From positions 1-33,657 of IMG/VR virus record IMGVR_UViG_3300047325_000036: DNA of 33,657 bases; one strand, 5' to 3'. The notes beneath the pieces were generated by a model. The model saw nothing but the letters and a program-made list of their open reading frames with translations, searched no databases and had not been told where the DNA came from. How positions within the stretch are numbered: the stretch's first letter is position 1; the number at the start of each line of letters is the position of its first letter. This DNA comes from a virus. The position numbers and the translations under genes are program-made. Positions 1 to 6,775 of this stretch are shown in pieces.

Positions 1-512
1 AGGTGCATCGCATCGGAGTCATCCGCGATGCGGGCCTGACAGAGCACATCAAGCGCTCATCCACCATCGCCAGCAATCGGCACCGAGCCCAGAAGCGTCT
101 GGGTCATGACGTCCACGCCATTCCGGGTGCGCCCAGGCCCAAGCCCGCACCTAAGCCAAAGAAGGCGCCGGCCGCCCCGAAGCCAGAGCCCTCCATCCTC
201 TTCAAGGTCGGACAATATGGCCACCTGCCTGTGATGGATGCGGTGATGCCGATCGACGCGGCGCCAGTGTCCTTTCTCCTGCGCGGTCCCTGCCAATGTT
301 CTTGGTCCATAGGTCCAGCCGACCAGCCTGAAACCGCCGAAAGCCTTGTCTGCGGCGCTCGGGCAGAGGAGGGGCGACCGTACTGCTCCACCCATACCCT
401 GAGAGCCCAGCGCCCTGGCGGCAAGCCCTTCCGCGCCACTGACGAATTCCTCGACCAGTTGGACAAGGCTCTGATGCGCGCCAACGCCCTCAAGATGCGG
501 AGCGCCGCGTAA
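1..512 (+). CDS. GcrA-like cell-cycle regulator homologue, 5' partial
   Basis: Reading in frame from base 3 gives 169 residues. The first codons spell V-H-R-I-G-V, which matches the end of the recognition helix in GcrA proteins (AVIGKVHRLG), and the preceding bases 'ag' could complete a Lys codon. The GTG at base 3 is therefore probably an internal Val and the HTH start lies outside the window. A Pro/Lys/Ala-rich linker (about residues 40-65) leads to a C-terminal Cys/His cluster (C97, C99, W101, C117-G, YC-S-T-H at 127-131) in the layout of the GcrA C-terminal domain. In Caulobacter GcrA that domain binds the primary sigma factor and the N-terminus binds DNA. The stop TAA overlaps the ATG of the next gene by one base, indicating translational coupling. 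The residues between the HTH end and the linker are unlike the second copy. Confidence 0.7.
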   Translation, partial: VHRIGVIRDAGLTEHIKRSSTIASNRHRAQKRLGHDVHAIPGAPRPKPAPKPKKAPAAPKPEPSILFKVGQYGHLPVMDAVMPIDAAPVSFLLRGPCQCSWSIGPADQPETAESLVCGARAEEGRPYCSTHTLRAQRPGGKPFRATDEFLDQLDKALMRANALKMRSAA

Positions 513-1120
513 TGCCCAGCCCTAATCCGCTCACACCCAACCCCGGCTGGACTGACGCTCGTGTCGGCGAACTCAAGCGCCGATGGATAGCTGGAGAGTC
601 GGCCTCCTTCATCGCCAAGGCCCTGGGCGGCGTCTCGCGATGCGCCGTCATCGCCAAGGTCTACCGCCTGGGCATGACGTCAGATTACCGTGCGCCAGTC
701 AGCGCGCCAGGAACGAGAGAGCGGGCGCTGATCTGCCAGCTAGAGGCCAAACCCCCGGCTGACCGGACGCCTAAGCCCACACCAAAGACCAGTAAGGTTA
801 CCGCTCCGCACACCAGTCTGATGCCGGTTTCAGTGCGTGTTTCGAGCGATGGACGTCGGCTTTATCAGCTACCGCCATCCGTTGCACTGCCACAGACCCC
901 ACCGTCAAACACAGGCCTCGGAAAGCCCTGGCTTGAGCGTGAACCCGGCGAATGCAACTGGCCCGTCAGTGGAGAGGGCGCAGACACCCGATACTGCTGC
1001 CAACCGATCCTAAAGGGAAGCTGGTGCAAATCGCATCATAAAAGTGGCCACCAGCCCGCGACAGGCTGGTTCTCCGACAAGGCCATCGCCAAGGTCGTCC
1101 AGAAGGCGAGCGCGGCATGA
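512..1120 (+). CDS. GcrA family transcriptional regulator (second copy)
   Basis: This 202-aa protein has the N-terminal GcrA helix-turn-helix (about residues 12-55): W-T-D-A-R-V, then LKRRW, the ASFIAKALGGVSR stretch and AVIAKVYRLG. This aligns well with the GcrA signature. A long Pro/Thr/Lys linker without obvious fold spans about 65-138. The C-terminus (140-185) carries C148-N-W-P, the Y-C-C-Q pair at 161-164 and W-C-K-S-H-H at 171-176, matching the sigma-interacting GcrA domain and possibly binding zinc. Known GcrA proteins act with sigma-70 at promoters containing methylated GANTC sites. Here it sits directly after another GcrA-like gene and upstream of a DNA methyltransferase. The start overlaps the upstream stop (taATG), and the end overlaps the next start (ATGA). 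The linker is longer than in chromosomal GcrA. Family assignment is firm; the phage role is inferred. Confidence 0.88.
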   Translation: MPSPNPLTPNPGWTDARVGELKRRWIAGESASFIAKALGGVSRCAVIAKVYRLGMTSDYRAPVSAPGTRERALICQLEAKPPADRTPKPTPKTSKVTAPHTSLMPVSVRVSSDGRRLYQLPPSVALPQTPPSNTGLGKPWLEREPGECNWPVSGEGADTRYCCQPILKGSWCKSHHKSGHQPATGWFSDKAIAKVVQKASAA

Positions 1121-1302
1121 ACGCCCGGCCCCAATACGCCTCAGCCGATGGCGACGACCTCGAGCGCCTCGAAGCCCGTGCTCGCCAGAAGGTCCGCGAA
1201 TACGCCGACGCTGCTGGAGATCACAAGGCCATCACCCTCATCGTCTCGTTGCTGAGAACCTACCAGACCCGAGAGACCCAACGCATGAGGTCTCGCAGAT
1301 GA
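1117..1302 (+). CDS. Small hypothetical protein in the regulator operon
   Basis: A 61-aa charged protein whose ATG overlaps the stop of the GcrA-like gene (ATGA at 1117-1120) and whose stop overlaps the next start at 1299-1302. It is rich in Asp, Glu and Arg, with a predicted amphipathic helix around residues 13-50 (DDLERLEARARQKVREYAD) and an Arg-rich end. I do not recognise the family. Its coupling on both sides argues that it is translated. It could be a small DNA- or protein-binding accessory of the regulators beside it, but nothing in the sequence proves this. Confidence 0.6.
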   Translation: MNARPQYASADGDDLERLEARARQKVREYADAAGDHKAITLIVSLLRTYQTRETQRMRSRR

Positions 1303-1661
1303 CCGAAGACGTCTGGATCGATGGCCGCGTCTTTCGCGTGCAAGGTGAAGTCGCCGCTCACGTCAAATTCCTGTCCGATCTGAACAGCCGCTTTGCGAGC
1401 CAACTCGCGGCAAGGGCTGAGCAGGTAGGCCGTATGCAGGCCCGTCTTGACGCCCACAAGGTCACCCGATGGACCCCGGCGCTCAAGGAGGCCGTTATCT
1501 ATCGCGCCCGGCTTGGCGAGGTCGAGCGCCGCGCCGTTATGATCGCCTTCGACCTATCCAGTGAAGAACTGGATGCATGGGAATCCGCCTTAGAGGCGCG
1601 TGGTCCTAGAGGTCTATCGACCGCTTCCCTGACATTTCATCGGGGAGGGCGGACAATATGA
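1299..1661 (+). CDS. SciP-like (DUF1153 family) HTH protein with extra N-terminal segment
   Basis: A 120-aa protein. Residues about 57-112 match the DUF1153/SciP helix-turn-helix pattern: RWTP at 57-60, a K-x-A-V helix, a turn, then LSSEELDAWESALEARG and G-L. Caulobacter SciP is a small protein that binds the cell-cycle regulator CtrA and represses its targets. Here the N-terminal 55 residues differ: a short beta-like start (VWIDGRVFRV) and a helix with coiled-coil character (about 20-52), which could dimerise the protein. The start at 1299 was chosen because it overlaps the upstream stop as ATGA; an open frame further upstream lies inside the GcrA gene and has no coding logic. The stop overlaps the methyltransferase start. 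The Arg residues of the SciP DNA-binding arm are not conserved in an obvious way, so binding specificity is unknown. Confidence 0.65.
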   Translation: MTEDVWIDGRVFRVQGEVAAHVKFLSDLNSRFASQLAARAEQVGRMQARLDAHKVTRWTPALKEAVIYRARLGEVERRAVMIAFDLSSEELDAWESALEARGPRGLSTASLTFHRGGRTI

Positions 1662-2428
1662 GCCGTTTCCGTCGTGAAGTCATCGGCAACGCAACGCTCT
1701 ATCTCGCCGACTGCCGGGAAATTCTGCCCACACTCTCGGATGTCGATGTTGTCGTCACCGACGCGCCGTACTTGGTCACTTCTGGTGGCTTTGGAGCGCT
1801 TGAAGGCGGCTTTGGCGGCTGGATCAAAGATGCCTACGATAACAAGGGCGCCATCGTCGACTGCGATCTTGATTGGGCCGATTGGCTTCCGCTTATCCCG
1901 CCAGTGTTGGCGGCTAACGCCCAAGTCTACCTCTTTTCCAATGACCGCAACCTGCAGGCCGCGCGCGGTGCGGCGGAAGCGGCTGGTCTGATCTTCCACC
2001 GTCTTTTGGTTTGGGACAAGCGCGCCGCGCTCCCGAACCGCTGGTATCAGCAAACCTGCGAGTTCGTCCTCTTCATGCGGAAGGGGAAGGCCTTTATGAT
2101 CAACAACCCGTCGTCGAAATCGCTTCAATCCATCTTCCAGCGCGACGAGACTGCGCACCCGACCGAAAAGCCCGTGGGGCTTTGCCAGCTCTATATCGAG
2201 AACTCCACCAAGCGCGACGGTCTGGTCCTGGATCCATTCTGCGGATCAGGCACGACCGGCGTAGCGGCCCTTCGCGCCGGTCGTCGGTTCATCGGCATTG
2301 AGAAGACCGATCAGTGGTTTGACGTCGCATGTAAACGCCTGGAATCGGCGCTAGCGACCCCGACCATGTTCGACAAAATCGACCAACTAACAGAGCAATC
2401 GAACCTGTTTGAAGGTGATGCGGCATGA
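1658..2428 (+). CDS. Orphan DNA N6-adenine/N4-cytosine methyltransferase (beta class)
   Basis: A 256-aa SAM-dependent DNA methyltransferase. The catalytic motif IV lies near the N-terminus (TDAPY, residues 34-38) and the SAM-binding motif I near the C-terminus (DPFCGSGTTG, 192-201), with HPTEKP (167-172) just before. This motif order defines the beta class, to which CcrM and Dam-like phage enzymes of the 'LTSGG' type belong. It lacks the C-terminal extension of CcrM, so it is not a CcrM orthologue and its target site cannot be read from sequence. Motif IV has Ala where the consensus is D-P-P-Y, an unusual change next to the catalytic pocket. No restriction endonuclease is adjacent, which suggests a solitary modifier: anti-restriction, or altering sites read by GcrA. 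Start and stop overlap neighbours by four bases. Confidence 0.9.
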   Translation: MSRFRREVIGNATLYLADCREILPTLSDVDVVVTDAPYLVTSGGFGALEGGFGGWIKDAYDNKGAIVDCDLDWADWLPLIPPVLAANAQVYLFSNDRNLQAARGAAEAAGLIFHRLLVWDKRAALPNRWYQQTCEFVLFMRKGKAFMINNPSSKSLQSIFQRDETAHPTEKPVGLCQLYIENSTKRDGLVLDPFCGSGTTGVAALRAGRRFIGIEKTDQWFDVACKRLESALATPTMFDKIDQLTEQSNLFEGDAA

Positions 2429-2751
2429 CCCCTCAAACAGCCTACACCCTAGGCGCTATAGCCAGCATAGCCCCAACAACCCTGCTGATCTGGGCTGCGC
2501 ATGATGTGTTCCGACTGCTCCGCGAGCATCGCAAAAACCGCCTCAGAGCCGATGCCGAACGCGCTGCGATGCGCGAAGGACTTCGCCGCGAATGGCTCAT
2601 TGTCGAAGCCGAACACCTTGAGCGTCAGCGTCAGGAGCTAGCTGCAGAGCTCTCCGCTGCCCCTGCCAATCAAGCCCGAGCAGCCATCAAACCCGCATTG
2701 ACCGAAGCCACTCATAAGGCCCTTCGGATGGCGACGGGGAGGGGTGCTTGA
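2425..2751 (+). CDS. Hypothetical protein with N-terminal membrane helix and coiled coil
   Basis: A 108-aa protein whose start overlaps the methyltransferase stop (ATGA). Residues about 8-28 form one hydrophobic segment (LGAIASIAPTTLLIWAA), followed by a strongly charged Arg/Glu helix (about 30-80) that reads as a coiled coil and a short Ala-rich tail. The pattern suggests a single-pass inner-membrane protein with a cytoplasmic helical domain. I do not recognise a family. The GGGGAGGGG near its end provides the ribosome-binding site for the helicase gene. Confidence 0.6.
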   Translation: MTPQTAYTLGAIASIAPTTLLIWAAHDVFRLLREHRKNRLRADAERAAMREGLRREWLIVEAEHLERQRQELAAELSAAPANQARAAIKPALTEATHKALRMATGRGA

Positions 2752-4250
2752 GCTTCGCCCCCGTCATTGCGCCGACAGTGGACCCAAAGCCTCCCGGCCC
2801 TCCGCACAATATCGAAGCCGAGCAGGCCCTCCTGGGCTGCGTCTTGTTCGACAATGGCGCTCTTGAGAGGCTGGGCGACTGGCTTAAGCCAACCCACTTC
2901 TATGAGCCGTTTCATTCACGCCTGTTCGCAGAGATCCAAAAGCGCGTTCAGAAGGGCCAGCTTGCGGAGCCGATCGTTCTTATTGAGCGGTTTGGGCGAG
3001 ATGATGCCTTCGCCGAACTGGGCGGCGTCCAGTATCTAGCGGACCTGGTCGATCGCGCGCCGCCGCCCGCTGGGGTTCGAGATTATGCACGCACCGTCCG
3101 GGATTTGGCGACGCGTCGAGAACTCATCCGGATTGGCGGCGATATCGCCACTGTCGCGACCGATCCAAAAGCCGACGCCTCCCCCAACGAACAAATCGAG
3201 GCGGCTGAGACGATGCTCTACGATCTCGCCGAGCATGGCTCTGCGGGAAGTGGCTTCACAGCCTTCGATGCGGTTCTCGCAAAATCTCTTGAGTCCACCG
3301 CTGCGGCCTTCAGCCGGGACGGCAAGCTCGCCGGCCTGTCCACGGGCCTGGCCGACCTCGACCAGAAGCTAGGCGGACTGCATCCGTCCGATCTGTTGAT
3401 CATCGCTGCCCGCCCATCGATGGGTAAGAGTGGATTGGCCAGCAATATCGCCTTTCATGTGGCGAGAAACTACGCGTTCGAGCTTCAGCCTGATGGTTCC
3501 CGAAAGACAGTATCGGGCGGTGCGGTCGCCTTCTTCTCTCTCGAAATGTCGGACGAGCAGCTCGGCAATCGCATCCTGGCCGAAGTGTCTGGCGTCTCGT
3601 CCGACAAGATGCGCAAGGGCCAGATCACCGCGCATGACTATGGCATGATCCGCGATGCGGCGTTCGAGATCCAATCCTCGCCGCTCTACATCGATGACAC
3701 CGGCGGCCTGTCTATCGGACAACTGGCGGCCCGCGCACGGCGCATGAAGCGCACCACAGGCCTTGACCTCATCGTCGTGGACTATCTGCAGCTCGTCACC
3801 ACGGGCCACGCCAGCAAGTCCGAGAACCGCGTGCAAGAGGTGACCATGATCACCCAAGGCCTCAAGGCCCTCGCAAAAGAACTGGGCGTTCCCGTCATCG
3901 CCCTATCTCAGTTAAGCCGACAGGTTGAGCAGCGCGAGGACAAGCGGCCTCAGCTCTCGGACCTGCGGGAATCCGGATCGATCGAGCAAGACGCCGACGT
4001 GGTCATGTTCATCTATCGAGAGGAATATTACCTGAGCCGCGAAGAGCCTCGCGAAGGGTCGGACGCCCACCATGAGTGGACGGCCAAGATGGATGAGGCC
4101 CGCGGTAAAGCCGAACTCATCATTGGTAAGCAGCGCCACGGGCCGATTGGCACGGTCAAACTGCACTTCAACGAAGACCTGACCAAGTTCGGCAACCTCG
4201 CAAGAGAGGGTCATTTGGCCGGCCGCACACCGTATCGGAGAGAGGACTGA
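2748..4250 (+). CDS. dnaB: Replicative DNA helicase, DnaB family
   Basis: A 500-aa hexameric 5'-3' helicase that unwinds DNA at the phage replication fork. The N-terminal DnaB domain begins NIEAEQALLGC (residues 21-31). The RecA-like domain carries Walker A (ARPSMGKSG, 221-229), the FFSLEMS motif (262-268), Walker B (LIVVDYLQL, 341-349), and the SQLSRQVEQR and SDLRESGSIEQDAD motifs typical of DnaB. Length is normal for the family. The start is a TTG overlapping the previous stop (TTGA) behind a GGGGAGGGG ribosome-binding sequence. The next gene starts on the last base of the stop. Similarity in layout to alphaproteobacterial DnaB suggests capture from a host. It would work with the loader-like protein that follows. 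Confidence 0.95.
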   Translation: MSFAPVIAPTVDPKPPGPPHNIEAEQALLGCVLFDNGALERLGDWLKPTHFYEPFHSRLFAEIQKRVQKGQLAEPIVLIERFGRDDAFAELGGVQYLADLVDRAPPPAGVRDYARTVRDLATRRELIRIGGDIATVATDPKADASPNEQIEAAETMLYDLAEHGSAGSGFTAFDAVLAKSLESTAAAFSRDGKLAGLSTGLADLDQKLGGLHPSDLLIIAARPSMGKSGLASNIAFHVARNYAFELQPDGSRKTVSGGAVAFFSLEMSDEQLGNRILAEVSGVSSDKMRKGQITAHDYGMIRDAAFEIQSSPLYIDDTGGLSIGQLAARARRMKRTTGLDLIVVDYLQLVTTGHASKSENRVQEVTMITQGLKALAKELGVPVIALSQLSRQVEQREDKRPQLSDLRESGSIEQDADVVMFIYREEYYLSREEPREGSDAHHEWTAKMDEARGKAELIIGKQRHGPIGTVKLHFNEDLTKFGNLAREGHLAGRTPYRRED

Positions 4251-5176
4251 TGGGTCGGATTAGATCAGTGCACCCGAGCCTTTTCACCGATGAAGCTTGG
4301 GTCGCTTGCTCGCCGTTTGCTCGATTGCTCTACATCGGATTGTGGACTGACGCCGACGATCAGGGGGTTTTCGAATGGAAACCTACCCAGATCAAAATGC
4401 GATTGTTCCCCGGCGACGATGGGATTGCCATGATTTCGCTGTTGTCAGAACTGGCGGCGGCGGAGCTGATCGCATCGTTTGAACACGATGGCCGGAAGTA
4501 CGGAGCGATCAAAACTTTTCAGAAATTTCAACGCCCTAAGAAGCCAAACGCACTTCATCCGCTTCCTATGGAATGGCGCAAATATGTGTGCGCCAAGGAA
4601 CCCCAACAGGAAACTGAGGGGGAAACGGTTCCGAACCTGGGGGGAACCGTTTTGGGATGGAGGATGGAGGATGGAGAGGAGGGGGAAGAAGAACCCCCCA
4701 ACCCCCCGAGGGGGGAGGCGGAATTCAAACTCGCTTTGTTGGCCTATCCATCGATTGGCCTGGAGAACGTCGGCGAGGCCACCATGTTCGCCGCCTGGGT
4801 TGCCGAGCTAGAAAATGTCTCGCCCGTAGGCCTCTTGGCAGCGGTTCGGTCATTCGCCGCTGGCGAGTACGCCAAGACCGGCGGTCGGCCCAAGCGGTTC
4901 GACCGCTGGCTGGCTAGCGGCGCCTACGCCCGCCACATTCCACAATCCCGCGCTGGCCCAGCATGGACTGGGCCGCCCGAAGTTCGTGAAGCCCTCGCAG
5001 CCGAGCCTCGTGGCGAAGGCTGGGCCAGGACTTGGTTGGACCGTTGTCTGTGGCGAGACCTTCCCGACCGCGCCGTTGTCACCACAAGCCCAACCACGGC
5101 TGACCGACTGCGCCGAGAGGCTGGGGAAGTCTTCGAGCGATTGGGTGTCGCTGTCGTGCTTGAGGCTGTCGCATGA
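4250..5176 (+). CDS. Phage replication initiator / helicase-loader-like protein
   Basis: A 308-aa protein. Its N-terminal ~100 residues (IRSVHPSLFTDEAW, then ARLLYIGLWTDADDQG, KMRLFPGD, KTFQKFQRPKKPN) match a widespread phage family found next to helicase genes, with a winged-helix-like feel. An acidic, low-complexity linker (about residues 120-155, EDGEEGEEEPPNPP) separates it from a helical C-terminal domain (about 156-230) resembling the helicase-interacting part of replisome organisers. A last segment of about 75 residues is unassigned. Position right after dnaB, with a one-base overlap, supports a role in origin recognition or helicase loading. The DNA of the linker is unusually repeat-rich. 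Family recognition is good; biochemical function is inferred. Confidence 0.72.
   Translation: MGRIRSVHPSLFTDEAWVACSPFARLLYIGLWTDADDQGVFEWKPTQIKMRLFPGDDGIAMISLLSELAAAELIASFEHDGRKYGAIKTFQKFQRPKKPNALHPLPMEWRKYVCAKEPQQETEGETVPNLGGTVLGWRMEDGEEGEEEPPNPPRGEAEFKLALLAYPSIGLENVGEATMFAAWVAELENVSPVGLLAAVRSFAAGEYAKTGGRPKRFDRWLASGAYARHIPQSRAGPAWTGPPEVREALAAEPRGEGWARTWLDRCLWRDLPDRAVVTTSPTTADRLRREAGEVFERLGVAVVLEAVA
4618..4720 (+). repeat. Repeat-rich, candidate replication origin inside the initiator gene
   Basis: This stretch holds a perfect 10-base inverted repeat (AAACGGTTCC at 4623-4632 and GGAACCGTTT at 4643-4652, 10-base loop), three tandem GGATGGA-type units (about 4655-4677), a polypurine tract to 4692, two C6 runs (4694-4699, 4702-4707) and a G6 run (4710-4715) that can pair with either. 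It encodes the low-complexity linker of the replication protein. In lambdoid phages the origin iterons lie in the middle of gene O, between its DNA-binding and helicase-binding domains, so an origin is a reasonable guess. No AT-rich unwinding element is evident. Confidence 0.4.
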
Positions 5177-5370
5177 GAGGCTTCCTATCCGAGGACGTCC
5201 AGAAGTCCGACCTCGTCGACATCACCGCCGAACTACGCCGTGAAACCGAGAAGGCCTGGCTGGTCTTCGACGGCTCCAAGGAGGTCTGGCTTCCGAAGTC
5301 CCAGGTCGAGCGGGAGCGGAACGTGTTCACGATGCCGAGTTGGCTGGCTGGCGAGAAGGGGCTGAACTGA
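5173..5370 (+). CDS. Small hypothetical phage protein
   Basis: A 65-aa protein starting at an ATGA overlap with the initiator gene. It contains TAELRRETEKAWLVFDG and KEVWLPKSQVE, a pattern I have seen in small phage proteins of replication or recombination regions, where the beta-rich core reads 'KAxLVxDGxxExWLPKSQ'. No catalytic motif is visible. The function is unknown. The stop overlaps the following ATG by one base. Confidence 0.65.
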   Translation: MRGFLSEDVQKSDLVDITAELRRETEKAWLVFDGSKEVWLPKSQVERERNVFTMPSWLAGEKGLN

Positions 5371-5528
5371 TGAGCCCCGACGAAATCGCCACGCTTCTCG
5401 AATCCATCGCGGACAGGATTGAGCTAGCCGTTTTCGATCCGTCCACCCACGTGCCTGTCAGCGGCGAAAAGATCGCCTTCACCACTGCAGCGGTGCTGCG
5501 GGAAGTTGCTGGGGAGGTCGCCGCATGA
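5370..5528 (+). CDS. Small hypothetical protein
   Basis: A 52-aa protein with the start chosen at the tgATG junction at 5370; an in-frame upstream start at 5340 would overlap the previous gene by 30 bases and is less likely. It is mostly helical (SPDEIATLLESIADRIE, then AAVLREVAGEVAA) with a central beta-like stretch. No recognised family. Its end overlaps the next start as ATGA, and a GGGGAGG sequence near its end can serve as that gene's ribosome-binding site. Confidence 0.55.
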   Translation: MSPDEIATLLESIADRIELAVFDPSTHVPVSGEKIAFTTAAVLREVAGEVAA

Positions 5529-6277
5529 ACCACCTCTCTCCGTCCAATTTCCAGTTTAGGGGGCAAGCCTTGAACCAGCTTTCACCGTCCACACCGGTCC
5601 AGTTTCACAAGGGGCAATCGATGTCGAAGAAGCCAATCTACAAGCCGGTCGATCCCGCCGTGGTTGCCCTGAGCGAGGCGGAGAAGCGGGGCGACCCGGC
5701 GAAATGGGGCGTCAACGAGGATAACCTGCGCCTGGCCGCGAACAGCGAAGTGACAGTCGAAGGCGAGACGCGCACCAACGTCAAGCGGGCTATGCGCTGG
5801 GATGTCTTTGCGATGATGTTGAGCCGCAAGGCTATCACCCGGGCAGCGCATGATGCTATTCGGCGCCTGCAGCGAGACTTGGCCATCCTCCACCGAACGC
5901 AAGGGGCCAGCGACGCCATTCGCACCATCGGATCTATCGCCCCCGACCCAGGCGGAATGAGCGTCACGCGTATCGAGGCTGGCGAACGCATCCGCTATGC
6001 CATCGCTCGGCTCCCGACTTGGCAGGCCAGGATGCTGATTGAGCTGGCGGGTGTGGAGGCTGTGGATGGTCGATCTCTCGCCGATCCGCTTGTGTGTCTC
6101 CACACCGACGGCCCAACGATCATCCGCAGCAGCGAGCCGAACTGGCAAAAGATCGTTCGCCGACACACGGGCGAGATAAACCGACTTCGTATGGCGGATC
6201 GCCTACGTGAAGCCGCCGAGGCCCTGGCCTCCACCTATGTGGAAATCGACAATGAGCCACGAAGGGCAATGGCTTGA
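5525..6277 (+). CDS. Hypothetical helical protein, end of replication operon
   Basis: A 250-aa protein of unknown function. Two starts are credible: ATG at 5525 (ATGA overlap, GGGGAGG seven bases upstream) and ATG at 5621 (AAGGGG upstream, protein beginning MSKKPIYKPVDP). The first 32 residues are Gln/Ser/Pro-rich and may not be part of the folded protein. The rest is helical and basic, with stretches such as VKRAMRWDVFAMMLSRKAITRAAHDAIRRL split by turns and a C-terminal helix RLRMADRLREAAEAL. It may bind nucleic acid, but I see no diagnostic motif. It is the last gene before a terminator. Confidence 0.6.
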   Translation: MNHLSPSNFQFRGQALNQLSPSTPVQFHKGQSMSKKPIYKPVDPAVVALSEAEKRGDPAKWGVNEDNLRLAANSEVTVEGETRTNVKRAMRWDVFAMMLSRKAITRAAHDAIRRLQRDLAILHRTQGASDAIRTIGSIAPDPGGMSVTRIEAGERIRYAIARLPTWQARMLIELAGVEAVDGRSLADPLVCLHTDGPTIIRSSEPNWQKIVRRHTGEINRLRMADRLREAAEALASTYVEIDNEPRRAMA

Positions 6278-6326
6278 CGTGACTGACAAGCTGGAGTAGT
6301 AGGCATTATCGCATAAGCGCGTCCGA

Positions 6327-6359
6327 GGCCCTGGCTAACCGCTAGGGCCTTTGTCGTTT
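6327..6359 (+). terminator. Rho-independent terminator closing the early operon
   Basis: A nine-pair stem GGCCCTGGC / GCTAGGGCC (one G-T pair) with loop TAACC spans 6327-6349. It is followed by TTTGTCGTTT. It lies 50 bases after the last early gene and before the packaging genes, so it plausibly separates early and late transcription units. Confidence 0.75.
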
Positions 6360-6382
6360 CAGACAGTCAGGAGAGTGCGCTC

Positions 6383-6496
6383 ATGCCGACTTCTGAAGCC
6401 GAAGCCAAGCGGATCGAATGGCTTGCTGAACATCCTGGCGAGCCATTCCCGGATGACGAGAGCGAAGCGCCTGAGCAAGAGCAAGATCCCGAATGA
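6383..6496 (+). CDS. Very small acidic hypothetical protein
   Basis: A 37-aa gene (MPTSEAEAKRIEWLAEHPGE and an acidic Pro/Glu/Asp tail). It has an AGGAGA ribosome-binding sequence about ten bases upstream and overlaps the next gene start as ATGA, which supports real translation. It is strongly acidic. It is the first gene after the early terminator. Function unknown. Confidence 0.5.
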   Translation: MPTSEAEAKRIEWLAEHPGEPFPDDESEAPEQEQDPE

Positions 6497-6765
6497 CCAG
6501 ACCCGCGCCGCAACTCGTAACTGAGACCCAGGCCCCCGCACCGTGGTTTCTCGCCACCGCGATGCTCGTCGGAGCTAATGGCAAGCACACCGCGATTTCC
6601 TCGGTCACCCCCGGCGAAGACATCCGGCAGGTCCGATCCGACTTCATCGACCACCTGCTCGGAAACCACGCTCAGCAAGGTTGGGCCATCCTTGAAGTCA
6701 ACGTCACCCCCCTTGATGGGCTGGTGATCACGCGGGCTGAGGCGTCAGCCGCGACACAGGACTGA
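6493..6765 (+). CDS. Hypothetical protein preceding terminase
   Basis: A 90-aa protein starting at an ATGA overlap. It has a mixed alpha/beta look (FLATAMLVGANGKHTAISSV, then a helix DFIDHLLGNHAQQGW and strands AILEVNVTPLDGLVIT). No recognised motif. It lies eleven bases upstream of the small terminase gene, so it may be co-transcribed with packaging genes. Confidence 0.55.
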   Translation: MTRPAPQLVTETQAPAPWFLATAMLVGANGKHTAISSVTPGEDIRQVRSDFIDHLLGNHAQQGWAILEVNVTPLDGLVITRAEASAATQD

Positions 6766-6775
6766 TCGAAGCGAT

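Noticed and set aside
1044-1298. Upstream extension of the SciP-like gene
   Set aside because: The extension is Arg/Ser/Pro-rich shadow of the GcrA gene; the ATG at 1299 in an ATGA overlap is the sensible start.
1658-2428. Calling the methyltransferase CcrM
   Set aside because: It is about 100 residues shorter than CcrM and lacks its C-terminal domain; GANTC specificity cannot be claimed.
6274-6309. Possible promoter (TTGACG with weak downstream -10)
   Set aside because: It starts within the end of a gene and lies just upstream of a terminator, and the -10 hexamer at correct spacing is poor.
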